64,000 bases of DNA from Lactobacillus xujianguonis (GCF_004009905.1 NZ_ML136873.1:62001-126000); one strand, 5' to 3'. Shown: positions 8,984 to 19,488, numbered from the stretch's first letter. Numbers and translations: made by a program. Notes: generated by a model from the sequence alone, not told the origin.

Positions 8984-10387
8984 CTATTTTTCTTCGTACC
9001 ATTCAGTATGGAATGTACCTTCACGGTCATTTCTTTGATAAGTGTGAGCACCAAAGTAATCGCGTTGACCTTGAATCATGTTTTGTGGCAAGTTTGGATT
9101 GAAAATTGATTCCAAGTAATTAAGGGCAGCGCTCGAAGTTGGCGTTGGAACACCAGCCTTAGTTGCAAATTCAACTGACTTTCTCAAAGCTGGTAAGTTT
9201 TCTTCCATCAACTTTCTGAAGTAGTCATCTTGGAACAAGTTCATGAGCTTGTCACCTTTATCGTAGGCATTTTCAATATCCTTGAGCATTGCGGAACGAA
9301 TAATGCAGCCTGCTTCCCAGTCTTGGGCAATTGACTTGTAACGCAAGTCCCAGTTGTAAGCTTCAGCAGCCATCGTTAATTGTTGGAAGCCTTGAGCATA
9401 AGCAACAGCTTGAGCTAATTGCAAAGTCTTTTCAAATTCGTCAACTAAGTCACTGGAAATTTCACCCTTGTAATCAAACTTAGTAGGCTTAATACCACTC
9501 TTAACTGCCAAGTGTGCTTGCTTACTCATGAACCGAGCCATTACCGCTTCAGCAACCACTGTAATTGGAGCACCAAGAGCTACACCATCTTCAAGCATCC
9601 AGTTACCAGTGCCCTTGTATGAGGCAACATTTAAGATGTGGTCAATGATATGATCAGAAGTTAAGTCATCTTTTTGAGCTAAAACTTTAGAAGTGATTTC
9701 ACTTAAGTATGCTTCAACCTTGCCGTGGTTCCACTTGTCAAAGATGGCAGACATTTCATCATTGCTCTTATGAGCAACGTCACGCAATAAGTTATAAACT
9801 TCCGCAAATTCTTGCATAATGCCGTATTCAATACCGTTGTGAACCATCTTGACATAGTGGCCTGCCCCTTCAGGGCCCATGTAGCTAACACAAGGTTGGC
9901 CTTCCTTATTCTTAGCTGCAATTGCTTCTAAGATTGGTGCAACCTCGTTATAAGCTTCTTCATCCCCACCTGGCATTAAGGCAGGACCATTCAAGGCACC
10001 TTCTTCACCACCGGAAACGCCCATTCCGATAAAGTGAATGCCATGCTTTTCCATTTCGTGGTAACGACGGTTGGTGTCGTGATAATTGGAGTTCCCACCG
10101 TCGATTAAAATATCGCCCTTATCAAGAAGTGGTAGTAACTTTTGCAAGGTTTGATCAACTGGATTACCAGCCATAATTTGAATCAAAATTTTACGTGGCT
10201 TTTCAAGAGAATTAACAAACTCTTCCCAGCTATAGCAAGGCTTTAACTTGTCATCTTCATACTTAGCAAAAGCATCAACTTCTGGCTTATCAATACTAAA
10301 GCCAGAAACTGAAAAGCCATGATTTCTTACGTTTAAAGCGAGGTTTTTACCCATAACGGATAAACCGATAACGCCAAATTGTTGCAT
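8984..10387 (-). CDS. gnd: 6-phosphogluconate dehydrogenase, decarboxylating
   Basis: The 467-residue enzyme oxidises 6-phosphogluconate to ribulose 5-phosphate and CO2, giving NADPH. The N-terminal Rossmann domain reads GVIGLSVMGKNLALNV. The substrate-site motifs GGNSNY and GGEEGALNGPALMPGG follow, then the catalytic-lysine helix HYVKMVHNGIEYG. The all-helical C-terminal domain ends with QRDYFGAHTYQR, as in typical homologues. It is monocistronic, with a -10 (TATAAT, 10421-10426) and GGAGG (10398-10402) upstream. It supplies the oxidative pentose-phosphate branch and reducing power. Confidence 0.96.
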   Translation of the reverse strand: MQQFGVIGLSVMGKNLALNVRNHGFSVSGFSIDKPEVDAFAKYEDDKLKPCYSWEEFVNSLEKPRKILIQIMAGNPVDQTLQKLLPLLDKGDILIDGGNSNYHDTNRRYHEMEKHGIHFIGMGVSGGEEGALNGPALMPGGDEEAYNEVAPILEAIAAKNKEGQPCVSYMGPEGAGHYVKMVHNGIEYGIMQEFAEVYNLLRDVAHKSNDEMSAIFDKWNHGKVEAYLSEITSKVLAQKDDLTSDHIIDHILNVASYKGTGNWMLEDGVALGAPITVVAEAVMARFMSKQAHLAVKSGIKPTKFDYKGEISSDLVDEFEKTLQLAQAVAYAQGFQQLTMAAEAYNWDLRYKSIAQDWEAGCIIRSAMLKDIENAYDKGDKLMNLFQDDYFRKLMEENLPALRKSVEFATKAGVPTPTSSAALNYLESIFNPNLPQNMIQGQRDYFGAHTYQRNDREGTFHTEWYEEK

Positions 10388-10436
10388 CTTTTCATTTCCT
10401 CCATAAAAAACTCTACTACCATTATACGAGTAGAAA

Positions 10437-10470
10437 AGAAAAAAGCGAAATCAAAGATTTCGCTTTTTTT
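10437..10470 (-). terminator. Intrinsic terminator after pyruvate oxidase
   Basis: GCGAAATC-AAA-GATTTCGC with a U-run on the minus strand lies 20 bases downstream of the pyruvate oxidase stop. Confidence 0.85.
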
Positions 10471-10490
10471 ATTACTTTTTATCAAGCAAA

Positions 10491-12302
10491 TTAGTGTTGT
10501 GAAGCACCTGAAGTAGTATCTGGTTCTGGATCTGGTTCTGCTTCTTCTTCATGTTGAGATGCACCTGAAGCAGCATCAGTAGCAATACCATACTTTTCAG
10601 CAAAGTAGCTGAATGGCTTCAAGTCTTCTGCTTGATACTTCTTGACGAAGGCTGGATCGTCAAGGGTGTTCAATTCAGTTGAGTAAGGCATTTCGTGAGT
10701 GTACTTAATGTCGATCAATGCAGGACCGTCAGTTTGTTTCCATTCCTTAACTGCCTTTTCGAATTCTTCCTTGGTACGAACAGTGTAACCCTTAACGTTC
10801 ATACCTTCAGCAACCTTAGCCCAGTCGTTACCTGGAATAAGAACACCTGATAATGGTTGGTTTGATTCATCTTCTTGTTCTGCTTGGATGTAACCAAGAG
10901 TGTCGTTACTGAAGACAATGTTCAAAACGTGCATGTTGTAACGAGCCATAGTTAACAATTCTTGACTCATCATAGCAAAGCCACCATCACCGGCTAATTC
11001 CCAAACTTCACGGTCTGGGTAAACAGTTGCTGCAGTAAGAGCTGCTGGAGCACCGTAACCCATAGTTGCGTGTAAGCCTGAAGTAGTCCACTTTTGGTCA
11101 TCGTGCATCTTAAGAAGACGTACGTGGTCCATGTTGACGTTACCAACATCGATTGCGAAGACTGCATTGTCTGCAGCTTCCTTGTTAATTACATCCCAGA
11201 TTGGTTCAGGACGTACAGGCATTTCCTTTGAATCCTTGAAGCTGTCTTGCCATGCATCCCAGTTTTCACGGTCTGCCAAAGCTGCCTTGTAAAGTGGAGT
11301 TTCTTCCTTGTCTTCACCGGCATCGATGATTGCACGAAGAGCCTTCTTAGCATCAGCTAACATTGAAACATCAACTGAGTGACGCTTACCAAGCTTGTCT
11401 GAGTCAACATCAATTTGGATAACCTTAGCATCCTTAGGGAACCATAATACTGAGAATGGTGAGTTGTTACCAACCCAAACTACCAAGTCAGTGTGGCTTT
11501 GAATTTCGTTAGGAGCCTTTGAACCGATACGGCCGATAGTACCCATGTATGCTGGGAAATCATCTTCAACAATACCCTTACCAAGGTATGATGAAAGAAG
11601 TGGAGTCTTGAACTTGTTAGCAAATTCCTTCAATTCTTCACCGGCATCAGCTTCTCTAGCACCGTTACCGAAGTAAACAACTGGGTTCTTAGCTTCCTTA
11701 AGAAGCTTAACTGCGTCTTCAACTGATTCCTTAGTTGGAGCAGCGTAATTTGGCTTAACGTGGTTTTGGTAAGTTACACGGAAGTTGTCATCAATCTTTT
11801 GCCAACCAAGGTCCTTAGAAATAATTAAAACAGCAGGACCCTTCTTTGCGTAAGCTTGACGAATAGCTTCATCCATCAAAGTTGGAATTAAGTCAGCAGT
11901 CTTAGGTTGAGCGCACCATACACTAGCATCTAAGAACCACTTGTCTTCATCAAATGCTTGGAAGAAGTCAATGTCTTGACGACTAGTTGGAACGTTAGCA
12001 ACGATTGCTACCATTGGAGTCTTGTCAAACTTAGCATCGTACAAACCATTGTAAAGGTGAGCAGCACCAGGACCAGCTGAACCAAAACATACACCAAGCT
12101 TACCAGTCAACTTGTATTCAGCAGAAGCAGCTAAAGCACCTGCTTCTTCATGACGGACTTCGATAAACTTGATCTTGTCCTTAAAGTCGTGAATGGCGTT
12201 CATACTTGAGTCGAATGAACCACCTGGGAAACCATAAATATGATCGATATGCCAATCATATAACACCTTTAACATAGCGTCTGCGCCGTTAATTTTTGTC
12301 AT
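10491..12302 (-). CDS. Pyruvate oxidase (ThDP/FAD-dependent)
   Basis: The 603-residue enzyme converts pyruvate, phosphate and O2 to acetyl phosphate, CO2 and H2O2. The PYR domain has the cofactor-activating glutamate in FIEVRHEEAGALAASAEYK; a FAD-binding central domain and a PP domain with GDGGFAMM...N...TLGYIQ follow. This is the spxB/pox type of lactic acid bacteria. The last about 30 residues are unusual: an acidic linker (EEEAEPDPEPD) between two copies of SGASQH, absent from typical homologues in my recollection. The 5' region carries cre-like sites, so CcpA control is plausible. An AAGGAGATG ribosome binding site precedes the start. Confidence 0.93.
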   Translation of the reverse strand: MTKINGADAMLKVLYDWHIDHIYGFPGGSFDSSMNAIHDFKDKIKFIEVRHEEAGALAASAEYKLTGKLGVCFGSAGPGAAHLYNGLYDAKFDKTPMVAIVANVPTSRQDIDFFQAFDEDKWFLDASVWCAQPKTADLIPTLMDEAIRQAYAKKGPAVLIISKDLGWQKIDDNFRVTYQNHVKPNYAAPTKESVEDAVKLLKEAKNPVVYFGNGAREADAGEELKEFANKFKTPLLSSYLGKGIVEDDFPAYMGTIGRIGSKAPNEIQSHTDLVVWVGNNSPFSVLWFPKDAKVIQIDVDSDKLGKRHSVDVSMLADAKKALRAIIDAGEDKEETPLYKAALADRENWDAWQDSFKDSKEMPVRPEPIWDVINKEAADNAVFAIDVGNVNMDHVRLLKMHDDQKWTTSGLHATMGYGAPAALTAATVYPDREVWELAGDGGFAMMSQELLTMARYNMHVLNIVFSNDTLGYIQAEQEDESNQPLSGVLIPGNDWAKVAEGMNVKGYTVRTKEEFEKAVKEWKQTDGPALIDIKYTHEMPYSTELNTLDDPAFVKKYQAEDLKPFSYFAEKYGIATDAASGASQHEEEAEPDPEPDTTSGASQH

Positions 12303-12402
12303 TATAAGTGCATCTCCTTAAATAAATATCATTAATCTCAATACTCATTAAAACATAAATATTCACAATTGCAAACGTTATTTATCACTACTGCCACAAC
12401 GG

Positions 12403-12416
12403 TGTAAACGTTTTTA
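12403..12416. promoter_or_regulatory. cre-like (CcpA) site upstream of pyruvate oxidase
   Basis: TGTAAACGTTTTTA differs from the cre consensus TGWAANCGNTNWCA at one position. It sits in the pox 5' region, where CcpA repression of aerobic pyruvate metabolism would make sense. Confidence 0.5.
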
Positions 12417-12727
12417 GAAAGAATGTGATTTCACAAACTTGAAGAATAAATAAAAATTTATGACGGCGCTTTAACTATCATTAATGTGAATTTTTTATCA
12501 ATCTATTCTATTAATAACTAAAAAATTGATATATTTTTTTACTTTTTTTAAATAAAAAAATTTTTGAAATTTTTGATAATTTTACTTATCTCTAAATTAT
12601 TTTCAACCGTGTTATTTTTGCTAAATGCTTTTAAATCAGTGCTTTAGCTTATTCTTCTAGGAGCAAAAGGTAACATTAATCACTGGAATGTAATTAAATT
12701 TACTGATTTTATCTAAAAGCGAATTTT

Positions 12728-12736
12728 TTATCCACA
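12728..12736 (+). promoter_or_regulatory. Consensus DnaA box outside oriC
   Basis: TTATCCACA is an exact DnaA-box consensus, located in the intergenic region 5 kb from oriC. A lone box may be chance. Confidence 0.45.
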
Positions 12737-12741
12737 GAATT

Positions 12742-12777
12742 AAAAAAGAGCACTTGCTTTACTCAAGTGCTCTTTTA
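12742..12777 (-). terminator. Intrinsic terminator after mnmG
   Basis: AAGAGCACTTG pairs with CAAGTGCTCTT, followed by a U-run on the minus strand, 20 bases after the mnmG stop. Confidence 0.87.
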
Positions 12778-12796
12778 TTAGACTGTTGATAATTTT

Positions 12797-14701
12797 TTAT
12801 TTTTGAATTTTGGCGTACTTTCCGTTTTGAATGTAGACACTTAAAATAGCCAAGTCCGCTGGATTAACACCAGAGATTCTTTCAGCTTGAGCTAAGGTTT
12901 CTGGTCGAATCTTTTCAAACTTTTGCCGTGCTTCAGTTGCTAAGCCTTCAATGGCGTTGTAATCAATATCAACTGGAATTTTCTTAGCTTCTTGCCGGTG
13001 CAAACGATCAATCTGCACTTGTTCTTTCTTAATGTAACCAGCGTACTTGATATTGATTTCTACTTGTTCTTTAACATAGCGATCATCAGCCACCTTTTCG
13101 CCAGTTAATTTTTCAATATCATTAATCTTAACCCGCGGTCTTCTCAAGAACACATCTGCCTTTAAACCAGCGCTCAATGGATCTTCACCAATATTAGCCA
13201 AATAAGTTTGAACTTCTTCAGTTGGATGGATGGTAATTGCTGCTAAGCGAGCTTTAGCGTCTGCGATTTGCTTTTTCTTTTCTTCAAATTTAGCAAAACG
13301 TTCATCAGAAATTAAACCTAATTGGTGACCATATGGCGTTAAGCGCAAGTCAGCATTATCATGACGCAAAATCAGCCGATATTCAGCTCTAGAAGTTAAT
13401 AAGCGGTAAGGTTCATTAGTACCCTTAGTTACCAAATCATCAATTAAAACGCCAATATAAGCCTCATCTCGGCCCAAAGTAAAGCCAGGCTTGCCTTCTG
13501 CTCTTAAAGCGGCGTTAATTCCAGCAATTAAACCTTGACCAGCTGCTTCTTCATATCCAGAAGTTCCGTTCATTTGACCAGCAGTAAAGAGATTCTTGAT
13601 CTTCTTAGTTTCCAAAGTATGGGTCAATTGCCATGGATCAATGACATCATATTCAATCGCATAACCTGGGCGCATCATTTCCGCATGTTCAAGTCCTGCA
13701 ACGGTATGCAGCATTTTAAGTTGCACTTCTTCAGGCATTGAAGTCGAGAAATCACCAACATAAACTTCCTTGGTATTTCTACCTTCTGGTTCAAGGAAAA
13801 GTTGGTGACGATTCTTGTCCGCAAATCTGACCACCTTAGTTTCAATTGAAGGACAATAACGTGGTCCTACGCCGACAATATCTCCAGAAAACATTGGTGA
13901 ACGATCAAGATTATCATTAATAATTTCGTGCGTCACTGGATTAGTGTAAGTCATCCAGCAAGAAATTTGATCCTTTAAATAATCTTCATCCCTACTCTCG
14001 TATGAAAAGTGGCGGGGAATCTTATCACCAGGTTCTTCTTCAGTCTTTGAGTAATCAATGGTATTGCCATTTACTCGTGGAGGAGTACCAGTCTTAAACC
14101 GGCGCAACTTAAAGCCAAGTTTTTCCAAATTCTCAGATAATTTAATGGCCGGAATCGTATTGTTAGGACCAGATGAATAATTCAATTCACCAATAAAAAT
14201 GCGTCCGCGAGCAGCTGTCCCCGTAGTCAAGACGACGCTTTTAGCATGATATTCGGCCCCAGTATTAGTAATTACACCGTGGCAAACACCATCTTCAACT
14301 ACTAATTCATCGACCACAGCTTGACGCAAGGTCAAATTCTCAGTGTTTTCAATGACATCTTTCATGTGTTCATGATATTGCCACTTATCAGCTTGTGCCC
14401 GCAAAGCCCGGACTGCCGGACCCTTACCAGTATTTAACATCCGCATTTGAATGTAGGTCGCATCAATGTTTTTACCCATTTGCCCGCCTAAAGCATCAAT
14501 TTCACGGACAACGGTTCCTTTAGCAGGCCCGCCAACTGAGGGGTTACATGGCATGAAGGCCACCATATCAAGGCCAATCGTTAGTAGCAATGTTTTTTGC
14601 CCCATATGAGCACTAGCTAAAGCTGCTTCTGAGCCAGCATGCCCTGCTCCGACAACAATTACATCATATTCATTGGAATTATAAGTTTTCATTTTATTCA
14701 T
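12797..14701 (-). CDS. mnmG: tRNA uridine-5-carboxymethylaminomethyl synthesis enzyme MnmG (GidA)
   Basis: The 634-residue FAD protein works with MnmE to install the cmnm5 group at U34 of tRNAs reading NNA/NNG codons. The N-terminal dinucleotide-binding motif is [16 protein letters not shown]. The conserved GTPPRVNG and [17 protein letters not shown] segments are visible. Start at MNKMKTYNS, with TAGGGGA upstream; a start three codons later is possible. It follows mnmE by 15 bases in the same operon, so the two partners are made together. Confidence 0.96.
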   Translation of the reverse strand: MNKMKTYNSNEYDVIVVGAGHAGSEAALASAHMGQKTLLLTIGLDMVAFMPCNPSVGGPAKGTVVREIDALGGQMGKNIDATYIQMRMLNTGKGPAVRALRAQADKWQYHEHMKDVIENTENLTLRQAVVDELVVEDGVCHGVITNTGAEYHAKSVVLTTGTAARGRIFIGELNYSSGPNNTIPAIKLSENLEKLGFKLRRFKTGTPPRVNGNTIDYSKTEEEPGDKIPRHFSYESRDEDYLKDQISCWMTYTNPVTHEIINDNLDRSPMFSGDIVGVGPRYCPSIETKVVRFADKNRHQLFLEPEGRNTKEVYVGDFSTSMPEEVQLKMLHTVAGLEHAEMMRPGYAIEYDVIDPWQLTHTLETKKIKNLFTAGQMNGTSGYEEAAGQGLIAGINAALRAEGKPGFTLGRDEAYIGVLIDDLVTKGTNEPYRLLTSRAEYRLILRHDNADLRLTPYGHQLGLISDERFAKFEEKKKQIADAKARLAAITIHPTEEVQTYLANIGEDPLSAGLKADVFLRRPRVKINDIEKLTGEKVADDRYVKEQVEINIKYAGYIKKEQVQIDRLHRQEAKKIPVDIDYNAIEGLATEARQKFEKIRPETLAQAERISGVNPADLAILSVYIQNGKYAKIQK

Positions 14702-14716
14702 ACTTTTCCCCTAAAA

Positions 14717-16105
14717 CTACTTACCTAAACAGAATTGACTAAAGAGTGCGTTAATTAATTCATCTGGCGCACTATCACCAGTAATCTCACCTAATGTATC
14801 CCAAGCACCATTAAAGTCAATTTGCGCAATATCAACTGGAATCTCATTTTCGACGGCCTTAATCACATCTTGCAATTGCTTTTTAGCCTTTTGCAATAAG
14901 CCGGCTTGCCGCTGGTTAGTGACCATCACTTGATCATTAGAGTTTTCAATTCCTGAGAAGAAGAGCTTCTTGATCAAATCTTCCAATTCATCCAAATTCT
15001 TTTCTTTCAAGATCGAAGTTGAAATTACTGGGCTATTAGTCATTTGCTGCATCTTTTCAATGGTTAACTTTTGTCCAAGATCCAACTTATTCAAGATGAT
15101 AATCCGCTTTTTATTTTTCGTTTCTGCAATTAAAGCTTGATCTTCTTGGGTTAAATCTTGGCTACCATCAATTAACAGTAAAACCAAATCTGCCTGCTTG
15201 AGCGCTTTTTGCGAACGTTCAACCCCAATTTTTTCAACCTTGTCTTCCGTATGATGAATCCCAGCCGTATCGATTAACTTCAGCGGAACACCCTTAACTG
15301 AAACATATTCTTCCAAAGTATCCCGCGTAGTGCCCGCTACATCAGTAACGATCGCCTTATCACTTTGGGTTAAATAATTTAATAAAGAAGATTTACCAAC
15401 ATTAGGCTGACCTACAATTGCTGTCGCTAGACCGTTACGCAAAATGGTTCCTTCTTGAGCGGTTTTAAGTAAGCGGTCAATCTTCTTAATCACATCGTTA
15501 GAAGTATCAGCCATCTGTTTAGCCGTAATTTGATCAGCATCGTATTCTGGATAATCGATATTAACTTCAACGTTGGCCAAAGTATCGAGAATTTCCTTGC
15601 GCATTCCGCGAATTTTTTCTAATAAACCGCCTGCTAGTTGTCCGACAGCCACTTGCCGTGCTTTATCAGTTTTCGCACGGACAATATCCATCACACTTTC
15701 AGCTTGGGTCAAATCAATCCGGCCATTCACAAAAGCCCGTTTTGTAAATTCTCCTGGATCAGCCATCCGTGCTCCGTTAGCCAGCAATAATTGCAAAATA
15801 TGGTTAGTGACTACAATCCCGCCGTGACAGTTAATTTCAACCATATCTTCACGCGTAAAAGTCTTAGGCGCTCTGAGGACCGTCACCATTACTTCATCAA
15901 TGGTCTTATCAGTTTCTGGATCAATAATATGGCCATAATGAATGGTATGCGTTGCTACCTTGGTTAAATCTGCTCCTTTAAAAACATGATTAGCAATTTT
16001 AATTGCTTCTTCGCCTGACATGCGCACAATTGAAATCCCACCTTCACCAATTGGGGTTGAGATCGCGGCAATCGTATCAAATTCAGTCAAAGTTTGAGCC
16101 ATCAT
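14717..16105 (-). CDS. mnmE: tRNA modification GTPase MnmE (TrmE)
   Basis: The 462-residue protein has the tetrahydrofolate-binding N-domain (about 1-120), a helical domain carrying an inserted Ras-like GTPase ([29 protein letters not shown]), and the C-terminal FCLGK motif whose cysteine is conserved. It supplies the one-carbon chemistry for U34 modification together with MnmG next door. AAGGAGA stands before two adjacent ATG codons; either may be used. Confidence 0.96.
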   Translation of the reverse strand: MMAQTLTEFDTIAAISTPIGEGGISIVRMSGEEAIKIANHVFKGADLTKVATHTIHYGHIIDPETDKTIDEVMVTVLRAPKTFTREDMVEINCHGGIVVTNHILQLLLANGARMADPGEFTKRAFVNGRIDLTQAESVMDIVRAKTDKARQVAVGQLAGGLLEKIRGMRKEILDTLANVEVNIDYPEYDADQITAKQMADTSNDVIKKIDRLLKTAQEGTILRNGLATAIVGQPNVGKSSLLNYLTQSDKAIVTDVAGTTRDTLEEYVSVKGVPLKLIDTAGIHHTEDKVEKIGVERSQKALKQADLVLLLIDGSQDLTQEDQALIAETKNKKRIIILNKLDLGQKLTIEKMQQMTNSPVISTSILKEKNLDELEDLIKKLFFSGIENSNDQVMVTNQRQAGLLQKAKKQLQDVIKAVENEIPVDIAQIDFNGAWDTLGEITGDSAPDELINALFSQFCLGK

Positions 16106-16122
16106 CTATCTCCTTTTTCCAA

Positions 16123-16177
16123 TAAAAAAAGCGCATTATGCCATCACGAACAAACCTCATGATGGATAAAGCACTTT
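16123..16177 (-). terminator. Intrinsic terminator between yidC and mnmE
   Basis: A long imperfect stem (AAAGTGC/GCGCTTT closing an inner CCATCA/TGATGG hairpin) ends in a U-run on the minus strand. It may separate the rpmH-rnpA-yidC unit from mnmE-mnmG. Confidence 0.65.
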
Positions 16178-16220
16178 GACTACTTTATCTAAAAATGATT
16201 TTAGATTTAATATTCAATTA

Positions 16221-17090
16221 TTATTTGCGTCTTAAACGCTTGTAGGTTCTTCTTATACGACGTTTACGCTCACGCTCAGCCTCAGCCTTGGCTTCTTGTT
16301 CACGCTTATACTTAATTGGATTTTGTAAAATAAACGTTTGCACTGCCTGGAAGAGGTTAGAAACTACCCAGTAAAGTGTAATCGCAGATTGGAACCAAAT
16401 TGCCATTACACCAACCATAATTGCCATTCCGTAGGTCATCACCTTCGTCATCATATTTTGTGATGACTTAGGAGTCGACATTTGACTAATATAGGTTGAA
16501 ATAAAGGTAAAGATCATCGCCAAAATCGGCATGATGTAATATGGATCGGGTTTACTTAAATCCATCCATAAAAAGCGCCCATTTTGGAGTTGTGGCGTCC
16601 GCCAAATAGCTTGATACAAAGCATACATAACTGGTAACTGAATTACTAGTGGTAAACAACCAGTATACGGATTAACCCCAGCTTCTTTATATAGCTTATT
16701 GGTTTCTTGTGACAATAACTGTCTTGACTCTGCATCGCGTCCAGGATATTTCTTCTGTAATGCACTAACTTGTGGCTGAATTTGTTGCATCTTAGAAGTA
16801 CTTCTAATTGACATTGCATTTAGAGGCAACAAAATAATTCTGACTAAAATAGTAAAGACAATAATTGTCCAGCCATAATTATTTCCAAGAAGCTTAGCAA
16901 GCCAAAGCAAAAATGCAGAAACGTAATAAACAATCCAACGATCCCACCAATTTCCACTTGTATGAGAAATTGGCGCCATTTGTTGACTGGAAGTATTAGT
17001 AGCACATCCGGTCAAAACTACCGCGATCGTCAAAACCGCAAGAATCGCAAGAAGACGTTTAACATTTTTCTTTGTTAAAATGTCTTTCAC
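16221..17090 (-). CDS. yidC: Membrane protein insertase YidC/OxaA (lipoprotein precursor)
   Basis: The 289-residue precursor starts with a lipoprotein signal peptide, lipobox LTGC with lipidated Cys about residue 29. The OxaA core follows, with segments near residues 50-95, 140-165 and 190-245 ([39 protein letters not shown]). The very basic C-terminal tail ([18 protein letters not shown]) suits ribosome binding. Its start overlaps the rnpA end by 4 bases, the conserved rpmH-rnpA-yidC arrangement. Confidence 0.95.
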   Translation of the reverse strand: MKDILTKKNVKRLLAILAVLTIAVVLTGCATNTSSQQMAPISHTSGNWWDRWIVYYVSAFLLWLAKLLGNNYGWTIIVFTILVRIILLPLNAMSIRSTSKMQQIQPQVSALQKKYPGRDAESRQLLSQETNKLYKEAGVNPYTGCLPLVIQLPVMYALYQAIWRTPQLQNGRFLWMDLSKPDPYYIMPILAMIFTFISTYISQMSTPKSSQNMMTKVMTYGMAIMVGVMAIWFQSAITLYWVVSNLFQAVQTFILQNPIKYKREQEAKAEAERERKRRIRRTYKRLRRK

Positions 17091-17461
17091 TTTTCACTTT
17101 CCTCAATTTCATCTGGCATTTCTTTCATGACGTGAGCCAAGGTCAGAGCATGAACTAAATTTTTGCGTACCTCAGTCATGTCAAAGTTGCGAGCATAAGG
17201 CCGAGTAATTACCAAAAAATCAGCTTGCGGATCAATTTCCACCTTCTTTTCGGTAAGTACTGCCCGAATGTAACGCTTGAGTCGATTGCGAACAACGGCA
17301 GTATGACCGACCTTCTTACCAACAGAAATTCCCACCCGGAAGTGTTTGTTTTCTGTTTTTTCTATCTTATAGATAACAAAAGCTCGATTAGCGATTGATT
17401 CGCCTTCTTTAAATACATGCTGAAAATCTCTTTCAGACTTTACACGATATGATTTTCTCAA
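17087..17461 (-). CDS. rnpA: Ribonuclease P protein component
   Basis: The basic 124-residue protein partners the RNase P RNA in tRNA 5' maturation. The family RNR motif is seen in [27 protein letters not shown] precedes it. It lies between rpmH and yidC, behind a hairpin that may reduce read-through from rpmH. The C-terminal tail ([11 protein letters not shown]) is acidic. Confidence 0.96.
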   Translation of the reverse strand: MRKSYRVKSERDFQHVFKEGESIANRAFVIYKIEKTENKHFRVGISVGKKVGHTAVVRNRLKRYIRAVLTEKKVEIDPQADFLVITRPYARNFDMTEVRKNLVHALTLAHVMKEMPDEIEESEK

Positions 17462-17487
17462 AACGTTTCATTCCACTCTAGTAGACT

Positions 17488-17515
17488 AAAAAAACCACTG
17501 GGATTCAGTGGTTTA
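17488..17515 (-). terminator. Terminator/attenuator between rpmH and rnpA
   Basis: AACCACTG-AATCC-CAGTGGTT followed by U7 on the minus strand overlaps the rpmH stop codon. Placed inside the operon, it probably sets the L34:RnpA ratio. Confidence 0.8.
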
Positions 17516-17653
17516 AGCAGATAAGACTTTTCTACCCTTTGCACGGCGTCTTGCTAAAACCTTACGGCCATTTGATGTGCTCATACGCTTCATAAAGCCG
17601 TGAACACGTGAACGGTGACGCTTCTTAGGTTGGTAAGTTCTTTTAGTTGACAT
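17513..17653 (-). CDS. rpmH: 50S ribosomal protein L34
   Basis: The 46-residue protein reads [20 protein letters not shown] at its start and ends GRKVLSA, a complete L34. The start at 17653 is fixed by GGAGGTGCAG upstream; a longer frame to 17728 has no support. It is transcribed away from oriC and is the first gene of the rpmH-rnpA-yidC group. Confidence 0.97.
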   Translation of the reverse strand: MSTKRTYQPKKRHRSRVHGFMKRMSTSNGRKVLARRRAKGRKVLSA

Positions 17654-17792
17654 AAACTGCACCTCCATTTTTATGTGCCAACTGCACAATTTCTTATCTA
17701 GAATAGCATGATTACGCAAAAAAACCAAGTATTAATTGAAAAAAGTCAAGCCCTAAAACTCCTTTTTCGGCTCTTTTTTTGTTTAAAAGCAA

Positions 17793-18069
17793 TGTGGATA
17801 AAAGCACCCATTTTTTGTCCACAATTTAAAATCCACAGACTTTTTCTCAGTTTTTTTCACATTCAACAAGGTGTGGAAAACAAAATAAACATGCTTGTGC
17901 ATAACTTCTGTATTTCAGATGTTTCTAAGTGACAAGCAAAAACATTTATGCACAACAGCCTTGTGGATAAAGAAAATAGTCATTTTTTCATTTCTTTGCT
18001 TGTGGATTACTGTATAATAATTATGCACAGTCTGTTAATTCTACTTTTAGTATTTTCGGTTGTGGAAAA
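17793..18069. other. oriC, upstream DnaA-box cluster (rpmH-dnaA)
   Basis: About ten DnaA-box-like 9-mers lie here in both orientations. They include TGTGGATAA at 17793 and 17962, TTGTCCACA at 17815, AAATCCACA at 17829, TGTGGAAAA at 17872 and 18061, TGTGCATAA at 17896, TTATGCACA at 17946 and 18021, and TGTGGATTA at 18001. A -10-like TATAAT (18013-18018), apparently for dnaA, lies among them, so DnaA autorepression is likely. This corresponds to the incA/B part of a Bacillus-type bipartite origin. Confidence 0.9.
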
Positions 18070-18116
18070 CTTTCAACTTCAATAATAAAAAATTTTTTAT
18101 TTAGGAGGAATGTTTT

Positions 18117-19481
18117 TTGTTCAATATTGACGATTTTTGGCAACACTTCAATGACGAAATGCGCATTCGTTTTAATGAAGTTGCCTACAATGCTTGGTTC
18201 AAAAATACAAAACCTCTCTCCTATAACAAAAATACTCATGAGTTAAAAATTTCTGTTCAAAATCCCGTTGCAAAAGGGTATTGGGAAAAAAATCTTGCAT
18301 CTCAATTAATCCAATCTGCTTACGGCTATAATGGAATGGAAATTTTACCTGTCTTTCAAATTGAAGGTGAAGCTGGGCCTGAGCGGATAGTAACTCCGGA
18401 ACCGCGTCAACCAGCAAAACAAACTGTTACTCATCACCAAAATGATGAATTCACCAAAGATTTGAGTTTAAACGACAAGTACACCTTCGATAATTTTGTT
18501 CAAGGGGAAGGTAACAAGCTCGCTGCTGGTGCTGCACTGGCAGTTGCCGACAGTCCAGGTAGTTTTTATAATCCTTTGTTTATTTTTGGTGGAGTTGGTT
18601 TAGGTAAAACCCACTTAATGCAAGCGATTGGTCATCAAATGCTAGCTGAGCGACCAAATGCAAAAGTGGTTTACATTCAAAGTGAGACCTTCGTCAACGA
18701 CTTTATCAATTCCATCAAAAATAAAACGCAAGACCAATTTCGGGAAAAATATCGGACTTGCGATTTACTGTTAGTGGATGATATTCAATTCTTCGCTAAA
18801 AAAGAAGGCATTCAAGAAGAGTTCTTTCATACTTTTGAGACTCTTTACAATGACCAAAAGCAAATTGTAATGACTAGTGATCGCCTGCCAACTGAAATTC
18901 CAGATCTCTCAGAGCGTTTAGTTTCAAGATTTACTTGGGGACTCCAAGTTGAAATTACTCCTCCTGATTTGGAAACTCGGATCGCCATTTTGCGGCGCAA
19001 AGCTGAAGCAGAAGGATTGACAGTGGACGACGCCACTTTAAATTACATTGCTTCACAAGTTGACACTAATATTCGTGAACTAGAAGGCGCTCTAGTAAAA
19101 GTCCAAGCTCACGCAACAATTGAAAAAGAAGATATTAATGTTAACTTAGCCCATGATGCTTTAGCCGATTTAAAACTCGTTCAAAAGAATCGCGGATTGC
19201 AAATTTCTAAGATTCAAGAAGTTGTGGCTAACTATTTCCAAACCTCAACAGAAGAATTAAAAGGTAAAAAGCGGGTACGCCAAATTGTGATTCCAAGACA
19301 AATTGCAATGTATCTTTCTCGCGAATTAACTGACGCTAGTCTACCTAAGATTGGCCAAGAATTCGGCGGAAAAGATCACACTACGGTCATGCATGCTTGC
19401 GATAAGATTAAGAATCAAATTAAGATTGATTCTGATATTAAATCGGCAGTATTTGAATTGACGCAAATGCTTGATCGCTAA
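18117..19481 (+). CDS. dnaA: Chromosomal replication initiator protein DnaA
   Basis: The 454-residue AAA+ initiator starts with TTG at 18117, eight bases after AGGAGG; an ATG at 18110 is in another frame and stops after six codons. Domain I (1-90, FWQHFNDEMRIRFNEVAYNAWF), a linker (about 90-115), the ATPase domain with GGVGLGKTHL and LLLVDDIQFF, and the C-terminal DnaA-box-binding helix-turn-helix GGKDHTTVMHACDKI are all present. It is flanked on both sides by DnaA-box clusters. Confidence 0.98.
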   Translation: MFNIDDFWQHFNDEMRIRFNEVAYNAWFKNTKPLSYNKNTHELKISVQNPVAKGYWEKNLASQLIQSAYGYNGMEILPVFQIEGEAGPERIVTPEPRQPAKQTVTHHQNDEFTKDLSLNDKYTFDNFVQGEGNKLAAGAALAVADSPGSFYNPLFIFGGVGLGKTHLMQAIGHQMLAERPNAKVVYIQSETFVNDFINSIKNKTQDQFREKYRTCDLLLVDDIQFFAKKEGIQEEFFHTFETLYNDQKQIVMTSDRLPTEIPDLSERLVSRFTWGLQVEITPPDLETRIAILRRKAEAEGLTVDDATLNYIASQVDTNIRELEGALVKVQAHATIEKEDINVNLAHDALADLKLVQKNRGLQISKIQEVVANYFQTSTEELKGKKRVRQIVIPRQIAMYLSRELTDASLPKIGQEFGGKDHTTVMHACDKIKNQIKIDSDIKSAVFELTQMLDR

Positions 19482-19488
19482 TTTAGCG

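Larger units (their letters stand above)
12303..12741. other. Long AT-rich intergenic region upstream of pyruvate oxidase
   Basis: About 440 bases without a credible gene. Two cre-like sequences (12370-12383, TGCAAACGTTATTT; 12403-12416, TGTAAACGTTTTTA) lie 70-115 bases before the pox start. The middle (about 12530-12590) is nearly pure A/T. Near the far end is a perfect consensus DnaA box. Confidence 0.6.

Noticed and set aside
18110-18130. ATG at 18110 as the dnaA start
   Set aside because: That frame stops after six codons; TTG at 18117 has AGGAGG at the right spacing and opens the full DnaA sequence.
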